From: Nannochloropsis oceanica
Lineage: Eukaryota; Sar; Eustigmatophyceae; Eustigmatales; Monodopsidaceae
NCBI GenBank assembly: GCA_004519485.1
Contig: CP038107.1
Location: forward strand, 1-64,000
DNA length: 64,000 nucleotides
Reading direction: 5' to 3'
The notes beneath the pieces were generated by a model. The model did no database searches. It was not told where the DNA came from and was given only the letters and a program-made list of their open reading frames with translations. Shown in pieces: positions 54,845-64,000 of this stretch. The translations under genes and the position numbers were made by a program. Numbering within the stretch: position 1 is the stretch's first letter; every line of letters starts with the position of its first letter.

Positions 54845-56014
54845 TCAGTCCCCCTGTTGAAAGCGGGAGAAGGACGTGGCAATATAATTTTGCATATTGT
54901 GACCACTGTAAGCCGGGTCATACAGGGCAAAGCAGTGCCGCCCGATCGCGGTACTGATGCGATCCATTGGACTATAATCCCGGGCGAGAGACCACATGGC
55001 GGCGTCGTTACGGATACCAGGAAGAGGGCCAAAGACTGACTCGAGTATGCCTACGGGGGACACCATCCCCTGTAAATTAATCCCATGATAGTGGTACTTG
55101 GCGTTGTAGTACCGTTCCTGGTAGCAGGAAGGCTAAGAAACTCTCCTGCCGTGGTAAGTGAGTGAAGAGGAGTGGATCAATGAATTATTTTTACGGGAGG
55201 CCCCAGAAAGACGGTGTTCTTGAAGTGGTGTATAGAAAAGGCCTTAAATGCTCACCCATCGATTGCAAGGTAGGCGTTACTCTCTCCTGGAGCGGCAGGT
55301 GTTAATACCGTGCCCATCAAGTAGCAGTTCTCGTTCATCTTCTCTGCTAGGCGCGTTTCGTTCAGTTCCAACGTTGAACAAATACTCAAGCATGCTGTTG
55401 GTCCACTTAGTGATTTGTGTGCGATCGTAGCCGTACACGTGCTCCATGGTCCCAGATACAGAGTGAAGGTGCGCAAGGTGGCCGAGGAGCATGACGAACA
55501 CGATCGATGAAGGCATTATGCTCATCCTGTGGGAAAGTGGGGGCGAGGGCATTGAGAGAGTGCAAGGGGTCAATTTACACCGTGTTGCCTTCTCCTCGAC
55601 CTCGAACAGGGGCATGTGAGAGGAAGCCATGCACTAAATGCGCCCGCGTGCTTACCCTTTGACTTGGGCGGTGACCTCGAGGTGGAGCCTGGGAATTATG
55701 TAGAGCTTTTGCTCCTTGGTAAATCGGTGCAGCTTCAGGAAAATGTCGTCAGAAAACACGTCAAAGACCTCTTGCAACGTCCTGGGACGCTTTCGGTCTT
55801 GGTGTCGGTGCCCTCGCCCTCGAGGATGGATGAGTAAGGCTACAGTAAGTAACCTCAAAAGGCGGCGTCGTCTTTCTGTCAGCATTTTGGAGACTTCCCA
55901 CTGACCAAACAGAGCCCCTGGGCCTGAACAGGCCCCATCACAACGACGCTGCGTCTTTATTTGTGCCTTGGTGAGTAACAAGGCGGTGGCGAGGAGCTTT
56001 TCATATGCAAACAA
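54845..56014 (-). mobile_element. Decayed PIF/Harbinger DNA transposon, transposase remnant
   Basis: Minus-strand transposase pieces in order: VFDVFSDDIFLKLHRFTKEQ (about 55790-55730), a GTAAGC donor near 55656, then SIMPSSIVFVMLLGHLAHLH and EHVYGYDRTQITKWTNSMLE (55520-55380), NENCYLMGTVLTPAAPG to AYLAIDG (55345-55252) with a GTGAGC donor, and ERYYNAKYHYHGINLQGM then FGPLPGIRNDAAMW and ALYDPAYSG (55110-54900). These are the DDE_Tnp_4 blocks: ...AIDG, the ...GxxGxxxD Asp and DPAY. The frame changes between the second and third pieces, and the last helix with the final acidic residue is not found. Terminal inverted repeats were not resolved. Confidence 0.7.
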
Positions 56015-57254
56015 ATGCGTGATAAGTGTGTATTAATTTGATTTGTGGTTGCATTATGGGCCAATGGGTGGTAGGGGGGAACGATGGGCCACTTTGCGTT
56101 GCCCCAAAAATCTGCGCCGACACGTGGATGGCCACAGACAGATGCGATGTCGGACCCTTTCTCACTCTAGACAGTGCCCATGGGCCTCGGCAAGGCTTGG
56201 TAAAGGTTCATATGGGTGTGCTTCATTTGCTTTTTGCTTTTTAGAGGCTTTTATCTGTTTCCCAAACCCCTCAAAAAGCATCGAACACACATCGACAAAT
56301 CCCTCAAAACGCAAAAAACTCCCAAGTAGCTTGATGGGTGGCGAACGCTGCCCCTTTCCTACATTAGGGGTGTTTCGCTTTCGAACTCGTTGTGAGTGGG
56401 GAGGTTAATGCCGAAAGCCAGCAGGGCAGAAAGTGTCTATCAAGGCAAAATGGGAGCAGGAGCAGGCATTCATTTCGTACGCACGTGTGTTTTCATTCTT
56501 TTACTAAAGCTTGGCATGGCTTGTATTTTGTTTGTCTACACTATAGTTCAGGGTCCCCAGGAGGCATTGGGGATCCTTGAATGAATGGCTGTCTGTTTGT
56601 CAGATAACCGTGTACCAGCAAAAATAGAGAGCACGTTGATAAATGAATGCTTTGGACCTACCAGTGATGTTCGTGCGATCATGACCATGTAAAACCTCCT
56701 TATAAGTCCTTCGAATCAACCAAAACCCAGTTCATCCCAAAACGTCGAAGATAATCTCGCAGAGATCTCTAATTTGCTCTCTCATTTCCCTCCTTTGCTG
56801 CCTCTAACTTCTTCGCGCATTACAATTGTCTTCGACTCGCGAATGTAGCAGATCCCCCACCAGAGTTTCAAGCGTCTTCAGATTTCCCTTCTTCCACCTT
56901 CCTCTTCTACCCCATTTTCAATCGTTGTTTGACTGCACAGTCCTCCTTCCTTCCTTCCCTATTTCCCTCCTATCTTCCCTGCTTCCCTGCTTCTTACCTC
57001 GTTCCTCGTTAAATGTCTCGTGCACGCCTTCCATCCATTTCCATATCTCATTTCCCCTCCGTCTCTCTCTTTACATGTACATACTTGACATCCCCTCTTA
57101 CTTCTCACCCACCAGACTCTCTTATTCGTTTTCTTTCCTCCTTTTCCTCCCGTCCCTTTCATCCTTGTCTTCGTCTTTATGATCCTCTCATCACCACCCT
57201 TCTCCTTATCGTCCCACCGAGGAAACCGAGGTCTCGAACAAAGGCCTCAGGTCT
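56015..57254. other. Region without a recognised gene
   Basis: Holds the second direct-repeat copy (56203-56300) and then pyrimidine-rich sequence, 56826-57240, next to the stop of the phosphoesterase gene. No gene recognised. Confidence 0.5.
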
Positions 57255-60200
57255 CTAAAACAACTGCCGGTATTTCTTCCGCCCATCAAAGTCGGAGCAT
57301 TCCTGGCTCACGTCATACACACACAGGCTGTCAAAGCACTCCTCCACCTCCTGGGAGTCCCACGTCCGGGTATGCACGTCGCAGGTGATGAGTCGGTAGG
57401 GTGAGTGCAACCCTCCCAGATACATCTCATACCGAGAAGTGTAGTGGGAATCACGGACGATGCGCTGGGCAGCCAGGTGGATGGAGGCAGGCGAAACGTC
57501 AGGACACTTGTAGGTCTCCCGGAAGGAGTACATGAGGTCCTGTTCCAAGGGGAGGGTGGAAGGGAGAGAAGAGGGGAGGGAGGGGCGGAGGGACGGGTAT
57601 GGTAAGTCACGGGTACATAAAAAATTGAAATCTTTGAGAACCGTGGATGAAACGATCTTTCGAAAAGCTTCTGCGTTTTTCTGATATTTCGTCCCTATCT
57701 GCCTCCCTCTTTCCCTCCCTCCCTTCCTCTCTTTCTCTCTCATTCTCCAGCAACGCACCCATCCCCTGCTATTCGCGGCCTTAATGGCCGAGATAAACTT
57801 GGTCGAGACCCCTCCCGCTGTCCCTGCACGCCTTTCCAACGACGCCACAAACGCTGCCCGGTCCTTGTCCTTTCGACTCGACGAGGGGAGAAACACCCCT
57901 CTCTCCTTCCCTTCCTCCCCTGTGTCTTCACCACGCGGGAGGACGGCCAAATTCTTCTTGTCTTTCTCTTTCTCCCCGGACCTCTTCCCTGGGACAGCCA
58001 GGTGGTCGTTCTCGCCGCTCGACAGGTCCAGGTAAAATGACCACATGTCGTAAAGGCCTAGGGAGGGAAGGAGGGAGGAAGGAGGGAGGGAAGGAGGGAG
58101 GGGGAGGGAAGGAAGGAGGGACATGCGTATGAGGAGCGAGCGATCGGGAAACGCGCAACCCGACGTTGATACCGCCTCTTGTAAAACGCACATACAAGTT
58201 TATATTTGTTGGTAGGAATGTACATATCCTCTCCCGTAAACACCTCCACCAGGAAGTAGGAAGGATATGTGTGAAAGAGAGAGGCAGAATGGGAGGGAGG
58301 AAGGGAGGGCACCGGCGCCAAAGCCCAGCCACTATACCTTTCTCAGTGAATACCAAATGGCGGAACGTGGGATTCGCCGCATCTTTTTCTCCAGGGAAAG
58401 CCAAGGAGCCTCCGCCGAGGGGGGTGACACCTGCGGAGCACAACACGCCCACCTCGGGCGAGAAGGAGCGGATGTACTCCTTGCTATGATGCCCGTAGAA
58501 TTGGGCCGCAATCGTGCCTACATACCGACTGAGGGGGAGAGAGGAAGGAAGGGAGGAAGGGAGGGGGGGAGGGAGAAAGGGAGGCAGGGCAAGGTGTAAG
58601 GAGCCTGGGTAACGGTATGAAAGTGAAATACGAACGGCATGTCCACGAGGCCAACCCCAACCCTCCTCCCGCCCGCCCGCCCTATCTCCCTCCATCACTC
58701 CCTCCTTCCCTCCCTCCTTACGTGCAGAGGGTGATGTACCGGTCGAGGTACCTCTCACTCCAATCCTCTGAATGTCGGACGTGCCCGGGAGGGATGTGGG
58801 AGATCATGACGACCTTCTCCCCTCCCTCCTTCGCGGCCTGCAGCTCGGCTTCAACCCAGTCCTGGAGAGAGAGGAGGTAGAAAGGGAGGAGGGAAGGGAA
58901 GAAAAAGGATGAGGTGCGCGGGCATTAAGACCAAAAAGAGTATGAAGCAGCGGCAGCAGCAGCAGCGGTAGCGGAAGGAAGAGGAGTGAAAGGCCGAAAA
59001 GAAGACGGAGAAAAAGGGAGAGCCTGCGACAGCTCGAGGAAAGATACGAAAGGTACCGGATGCCTGAAACGAAAAGACAGAGGGAGAGAAACAGGTGTTT
59101 CTCGTCCAGACACGACGACATACAAGGCAAGGTCGATAATGCCAGATGCCATGTGCGCTTCCTTTGGAAAAGAGTGAGCGAGGCCCGTATTGACACTCAT
59201 CTTGCAGCAGCCCCCGCACACCCTCGGGGCGCACGAAATAAATGGCAAGAAGGAAGGAGAAAAGGGAAAGCAAACCACGAAAAACCACGCACAATCAAGC
59301 AATCCAAGCAAACAACGCAAAATCAAGCACAAACGAACAAACCAGAGACCCAGCAACCGACCAACCATCACGCACATACCATGTGATCGTCCGGCAAAGA
59401 GCGGGGCAAGTCGGCGTTGTCGTACCGCGGGGACCATAGCCCGCTGTTAAGAACCAACAAGCGTAGGTTCTTGGCTGGATCTCGGAGACGATAAAAACCC
59501 GCGGAACGAAAGAGAAGGGCATTCTTTTCCCTTTCTTCTTTGGGACCTGGGAAAGGAATAAGGGCGGGAGGGAGGTTGGGAGGGCGGGAGGGAAGGTGCG
59601 AAGGTAAGAAAAGGCGGTGGAATTCAATTAAATAGATCCACAGGTAGCCTTTCCTCTTATCCATCACTCTCTCTCTCCATCCCTTCTTCCCTTCTTTTTT
59701 TACCTTGAAAGAGCGCACACTGAGGACAATGCTTAAGCTGAAGCTGATAAAGGGCCTCGAAATTATGCTCTGAATTCTTGTTGTTCGGCCAGAGGTCGTT
59801 CTGAGGGAAAGGGGAGGGAGGGAGAGAGGGAGGGAGGGAGGAATTGAGAGAAGCGAGCGATCGTGTAAGGGTGATGGATAATGAATGCAAATGGGCGTGA
59901 GGAATTGAGGGGGGCTGGAGGGAGGGAGGGAGGGAGGAAGGGAGGGAGGGAGGGAAGGCTCCAAGGAAAAGGGGATGTTGGGTAGAGCTCGGTTGCCTCG
60001 ATACACTGAGGGGGGAAGGACGGGAGGGAGGGAGGGAGGGCCTTACGTTGCCAATCGCGTAAACGAATGGGACGTTGGGCAGAGCCCGATTTACGCGGCG
60101 CATGAATTCCTCTTGGGTTGTCCGGACCAGGTCTTCGGTGCACAGATCTAAGAAGTTGAGGGAAGGGTGGAGGGAGGGGAGGAAGGAGAGGATGATAATA

Positions 60201-61287
60201 GCGAGAGGAGGAGGGAAGGAGAGAGAAGAAGAGGATGATGGCTTGTGTTTTCGAGGGGGTTGGGGAAGGAAAGGGGGAGGGAGGGCGGGACTTACGGTGG
60301 GCATTCATGTCGCCTGTGAAGAGCACGTAGGACACGTCCGGGTCGACAGCCTTCATGGCTTCCAACACTCCCTCCAGGAGGGAGACGGGAGGGTCGCAGC
60401 CCAGGGTAGGGAGCTCCAGCTCGTTGTAGGTGAAGGCCTCGCAGAGGTTTTTGCCCTTCTTACAGCAGTCGGGGTTGCGGCAGGTGCCCTTACGGACTTG
60501 GTCCTTGTCTAAACGGGGTAGGAAGGGAGGGAGGAGGGGAAATAGGGTGGGAAGGAGGGAGGGAGGCACGTTTAAATGCATGTGACAGAGGGGAGGGGAA
60601 AGATGAAAGGGAAGGGTGTGAAACTCAAAAAGAACTCCCGGCGAAACTTCCCGCTGGAAGCAACGTTCCCCCCCTCGTTCACACATATATAAACGCACCA
60701 TAAAGCGGTTCAATATGCGCATCGGTGAAGTGATAGGCCGTGAACACCGACTGGACATCTTGAGGAGTCCATGCATTCCCAAGCAAGGGCTGTGCAGGCC
60801 ACTCGGCCTGAGCATCCTGCAACTGCTGGTGGGAGAAAGGGTTGATATCATAGCTGCTGTTCAGCGATACTTGGGATTGCGATTGGCCGATCAGCACACC
60901 CACACCGAGACATAATGCAGCCACTGCCAACACAGCACCGCTTTGCAGCAGGTGGAAGCCACGATGTTCTCCCGCGGTCAGACGCCAGAGCCGGGAGGTG
61001 GGGGAAATGATCGATGAAGGGGAGAAAGAAGAGGCAGAGGGAGCGCTGATATTCAGGGTGCCTCGGGTGTAGGTCACCGTAGGCAGAATGTCGTCGTCGT
61101 GCTGGTGCTCCTGCTGATGCCCAATGCTGCTGCTGCTGCTGCTGGCACTGTTGTTAGCTGCGAGAGGGGTAGTGGTCGTGGGAATAGATTGATAGCTTCC
61201 ACGGTGACCATCGGCACGTGTTAGCGGTAGGGAATCCCCGTTTTCATCCCCAGAAAAGGCGCTGCTGCTACCACTGCGACGCACCAT
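57255..61287 (-). CDS. Acid sphingomyelinase/endopolyphosphatase-like metallophosphoesterase, type II membrane (693 aa)
   Basis: Nine exons in phase: 61287-60699, 60508-60296, 60147-60047, 59800-59704, 59546-59380, 58861-58722, 58528-58338, 58057-57759, 57539-57255. About 115 residues of Ser/Thr-rich cytosolic tail precede one membrane span (AVLAVAALCLGVGVLIG), so the enzyme faces a lumen. Metal-site motifs in order: FTDAHIEPLY (D-x-H), FTGDMNAH (GD), AIGNNDLWPNN (GNHD/E position, here GNND), ISHIPPGH (H...GH) and FYGHHSKEY (GHxH position). A Cys cluster (GTCRNPDCCKKGKNLC) follows the first motif as in ASM/SMPDL proteins. The GNND form and topology resemble the vacuolar endopolyphosphatase PPN1 more than secreted SMPDL3. 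Substrate could be polyphosphate, nucleotides or a phospholipid headgroup. Exon 8 holds a long charged insertion. Confidence 0.85.
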
Positions 61288-62438
61288 GGTCGGTGGCTGT
61301 GTTGGTGCGGTGTGATGTGGCGTGAATGAGGGAATGGTCGTGGGGATTCCGGGTCCTTCCGAAGACTTAATAAAAGTGTTTGCAAAGTCACCAGCAGTCT
61401 CCACGGGTGTCTTGAGACAAAATTCCTGCCCTTAGATGTCGTAGACCCTTCCTCACTTTCGGTGACTTGACCACTGAAAGGAAAAACCGCGTCACCCAGT
61501 TTGCTGGAGCGAGCTTGGATCGACTAAGCAGCGCAGTCAAGCCAAGAAGGAGCACAAGTTCACTTTAATGTACTCGTGCGATTAACCAGCCCATGCTTGT
61601 GTCTATGTGATGTCGGGCACCTCTGTATTGGCGTCGGCGTGTGTTTGTGTGCGCGTGTGTGTGTGTGCGTCGTGGTGATGTCGAATGCCAGGAATGAACC
61701 GGGTAATATTTTGACACTGAGACTCCGACCTGACGGGGAGGTTTTCGACCCGAAAGCTCTCCACTTTTTTCTCCTGACTAATACCCCACCAGACAAGTCG
61801 ATGGATACAAAGACCATATTAACTATTTCGATATACCAAGAGGCTTGACAAGTCATAGTCGATCTCACAAATTAATCAAATCAACCAATTAACTAATCAA
61901 AGCCCTTAAAAAAGATAATTGCGAAGGCATTACTCGCCGGCATAAACTGAATCAGGCAGCGAAACATTCGCCCTTATTCCAAGACTTCAAGAAGAGGAGA
62001 GTGGAGGTCCCACATTGATTTTGTGTGTCTGCTTAACCTTATAAGTTCTCAAAAGTGTCCTTAGTTGAGTAATTGGAGGCACTGGACTGTCTGTTACACA
62101 ATTACAACACGCTGCAGCACGTTCCTTTCCAAATATTACTGATCTATCGTTGTATCATCACAGAAATATTGTGGAAGAGGAAGAAAGGGAGTGATAAATC
62201 CGAGCTTCTAATAAATCTGGGATTGCAAGGGCAGAAGTGGACAAGGGCGTACACCATAAATAATCGACACGCAAAAGATGCAGAAGAATTTCGACGCACT
62301 TCTATGAAACAAATGAGATTCTTGCAACATTATCTTTGCAGGAGGCATAATTCCACACGTATTTTTTAACCATTTCAAATATCAACCACATGCATAATAT
62401 TTTTATTGCTCACCCTCTTACTTAGTACACTTTTTTTT
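61288..62438. other. Intergenic region upstream of the phosphoesterase gene
   Basis: No gene recognised. Includes a (GT)n-like run at about 61625-61672. The sequence turns AT-rich toward the right-hand gene's stop. Confidence 0.5.
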
Positions 62439-64000
62439 TTACCGGGGTATGCGCGGGGATGGCAGTGTACGCTTCTTATGCAACCTGAATGCGACAGCAA
62501 GTACTACCACACCGAAGAGCACAGCGGAAATGATTTTTGCCTCTACCGAGGTGCCTTTAATTGCCCGCTGCAGCTTGGATGTCATCGTGCCCTCCGCGGC
62601 CACAGTCGTTCCCTCCCTATTTTTAATCAAACGCAGCACCCCCACTCCGATGTCTTCGATAAACTCTGCCGTTTCTTGTCCTTGCTTATCAGCGGAGAGA
62701 ATAGAGAGTCCTGCAACATGACTATCACCTTCGGGCGAGAGATGCAGCACGCCACCAATCGCGCCAACGGTAACAATGTTGTCCCCTGTAGCCTCTACGC
62801 CCGCATAAAAAGGATTTGCCAACGCATTCAATGCTAAATTTCGATCGTAAAATTGGAGATTGGTGCGATCCTCTCCCGTTTCCAGATCCATGCCCAACAA
62901 CGCCCATTGAGTGCTGCCTTTCTTCAAGCCCACACAATACGTCATTCGGCTATTGTTATGCGTGGAGATGAGGGGAATCGAAGTCCCGCAGCTGATGTCA
63001 TCGCGGGCCCACACACGCGCCACATCCTTTTGGTCCGGTCCTATAACCTCGTATACGGCAGCGCCAAACGCAGAGCAGCCAAAGATGACCGGGCAGGTCT
63101 TGGTGGGGAAAAGGTCTTGGGGATTCTTCGCATCCCTGCGCGATAAACAATAGTCTGCCAGCCGACGTCGAAGGCTACTCTCAGGCCGCGGGGCTGATGC
63201 ACACATTATGTCATCGTTAAGACGATCTGTACCCATATAGTTCTGCACCACGAAAGCCTTGCATCCAGCCACGGCCACGGACTGCTCGCTTGTGGTGGGG
63301 ACGTCACCGTCCGCGTCAGATCCAAACTGGACCTTGCGTTTGGCAACCAGCTCCCCTGTAGCCGCATCATACCAAAGCAAATGCATGGGTAAAACTCCAT
63401 CCGTAATAACCACAAGTTTCCGGCCATCGCATGTTGTGATCGAGGGCGTGGAGCCTGAGCCGGCTCCGAGTCGACCAACGAACCAGCTGGCTGTGGCGGC
63501 AGCGTCAGGCTGATAAAGCGCCGTCCACTTGAAGGATAGCTTGTGCGTCGTCGGGTCGTAGTCGACGCGTATGAGCTCGCGGTGAGTGACGACAAATATG
63601 GATTGCCCCGTAGAGGAGATGGAGTTGGAGACCCAGGAGGGCCCGCCTCGCGCAAATGGGTTCAGGGCCAGATGGTCTTTGTGAATCAGCTTCCCCTGCG
63701 AATCCAGGCGCACTGCCATAACTTCTCCCTTTTTAGAGCTGGAGATGATAGTGCCATCGTCCAACAAGGTCAAACCTACCAGGTGGTCGTCCCCAACCTC
63801 GTTTTTGCCTCCGGTGAGGGACGGCATGGGCGCTGGCAAGGTCACCTCACCCGCCTGCACGATATGCCACCCCTCCATGTCGTTGCCTCGCAAAACAAAT
63901 CGAAGGACCTGATCTTCCATCGTCGTGTAAAAGGCATTTTCTGTTCCGTTCGATGCCACAAAAGCGTATGATCCGTGGAAGCGCGTGTTCCGTCCATGAT
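62439..64000 (-). CDS. Single-span membrane beta-propeller protein, 5' end outside window
   Basis: The minus frame is open from the right window edge (no start seen; the frame continues through HGRNTRFHGSYAFVASNG) to a stop at 62439, about 520 residues visible. The body looks like a WD/PQQ-type beta-propeller: repeated strands such as GLTLLDDGTIISSSKKGEV, QSIFVVTHRELIRVDYDP, KLVVITDGVLPMHLLWYD, ATGELVAKRKVQFGSDADG, GLKKGSTQWALLGMDLETG and NIVTVGAIGGVLHLSP. One membrane span lies near the end (IISAVLFGVVVLAVAFRL) followed by a short basic tail, KKRTLPSPRIPR, so the propeller should be luminal or extracellular with a signal peptide beyond the window. No introns or GGGA repeats. A pair of Cys near CLSRRD/KTCPVIFGC suggests disulfides. 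Family not recognised. Confidence 0.75.
   Translation of the reverse strand, partial: HGRNTRFHGSYAFVASNGTENAFYTTMEDQVLRFVLRGNDMEGWHIVQAGEVTLPAPMPSLTGGKNEVGDDHLVGLTLLDDGTIISSSKKGEVMAVRLDSQGKLIHKDHLALNPFARGGPSWVSNSISSTGQSIFVVTHRELIRVDYDPTTHKLSFKWTALYQPDAAATASWFVGRLGAGSGSTPSITTCDGRKLVVITDGVLPMHLLWYDAATGELVAKRKVQFGSDADGDVPTTSEQSVAVAGCKAFVVQNYMGTDRLNDDIMCASAPRPESSLRRRLADYCLSRRDAKNPQDLFPTKTCPVIFGCSAFGAAVYEVIGPDQKDVARVWARDDISCGTSIPLISTHNNSRMTYCVGLKKGSTQWALLGMDLETGEDRTNLQFYDRNLALNALANPFYAGVEATGDNIVTVGAIGGVLHLSPEGDSHVAGLSILSADKQGQETAEFIEDIGVGVLRLIKNREGTTVAAEGTMTSKLQRAIKGTSVEAKIISAVLFGVVVLAVAFRLHKKRTLPSPRIPR

Noticed and set aside
1-64000. tRNA, rRNA or other structural RNA genes
   Set aside because: I looked for tRNA-like arms and conserved rRNA words by eye and saw none. 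A covariance-model scan would settle it.

Overview
This window is nuclear DNA of a eukaryote. Genes are split by many short GT-AG introns, and the products are typically eukaryotic: a SMYD-type SET protein, a CAX Ca2+/H+ antiporter, ALG12, PGAP1, NDUFA9, PUS7, GUCD1 and a STELLO/DUF288 protein. The most striking trait is (GGGA)n/(TCCC)n sequence, which fills most introns and spills into exons, where it is translated as EGGR- or SLPP-type tracts. TTAGGG runs occur inside the window. Together these suggest a small compact algal genome; a stramenopile of the eustigmatophyte (Nannochloropsis-like) kind is my best guess, from memory of similar tracts and not from a search.

Layout: 1-1373 SMYD-like SET protein (minus, cut by the left edge); 2261-4698 secreted Ala/Pro/acidic-rich protein (minus); 6299-10816 CAX antiporter (plus, 12 exons); 11750-16893 fused glycosyltransferase-sulfotransferase (minus, 14 exons); 17397-19626 ALG12 (plus); 20013-21908 unknown Ala/Glu-rich protein (minus); 22290-25499 PGAP1-like GPI inositol deacylase (plus). 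From about 25.7 to 37.7 kb the sequence turns AT-richer, the GGGA/TCCC introns vanish and most content is decayed: an EF-hand gene remnant, Helitron pieces, satellite-like repeats and a Pif1-like helicase remnant. One intact gene, the STELLO/DUF288 glycosyltransferase (33142-35635), sits inside this island. Dense genes return at 37928: a J-domain protein (minus, to 39082), a D-box protein that looks securin-like (40236-41582, plus), NDUFA9 (43010-46328, minus), an RCC1-repeat mitochondrial-type protein (46662-48955, plus), PUS7/TruD (49707-52619, plus), GUCD1 (53055-54233, minus), a decayed PIF/Harbinger transposase (about 54.8-56.0 kb, minus), an acid sphingomyelinase/endopolyphosphatase-like phosphoesterase (57255-61287, minus) and a single-exon membrane beta-propeller protein running off the right edge (62439-64000, minus).

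The exon models of the main genes were checked by hand for reading phase; those given with full exon lists close in frame from ATG to stop. Functional themes: secretory-pathway glycosylation and GPI handling (glycosyltransferase-sulfotransferase, ALG12, PGAP1, STELLO), mitochondrial function (NDUFA9 and the RCC1 protein share a 333-bp divergent promoter), and Ca2+/phosphate storage (CAX, phosphoesterase). The main oddity is intron architecture: donor ends carry G-rich GGGA arrays and acceptor ends carry the complementary TCCC arrays, so the two ends of one intron could pair in the transcript.
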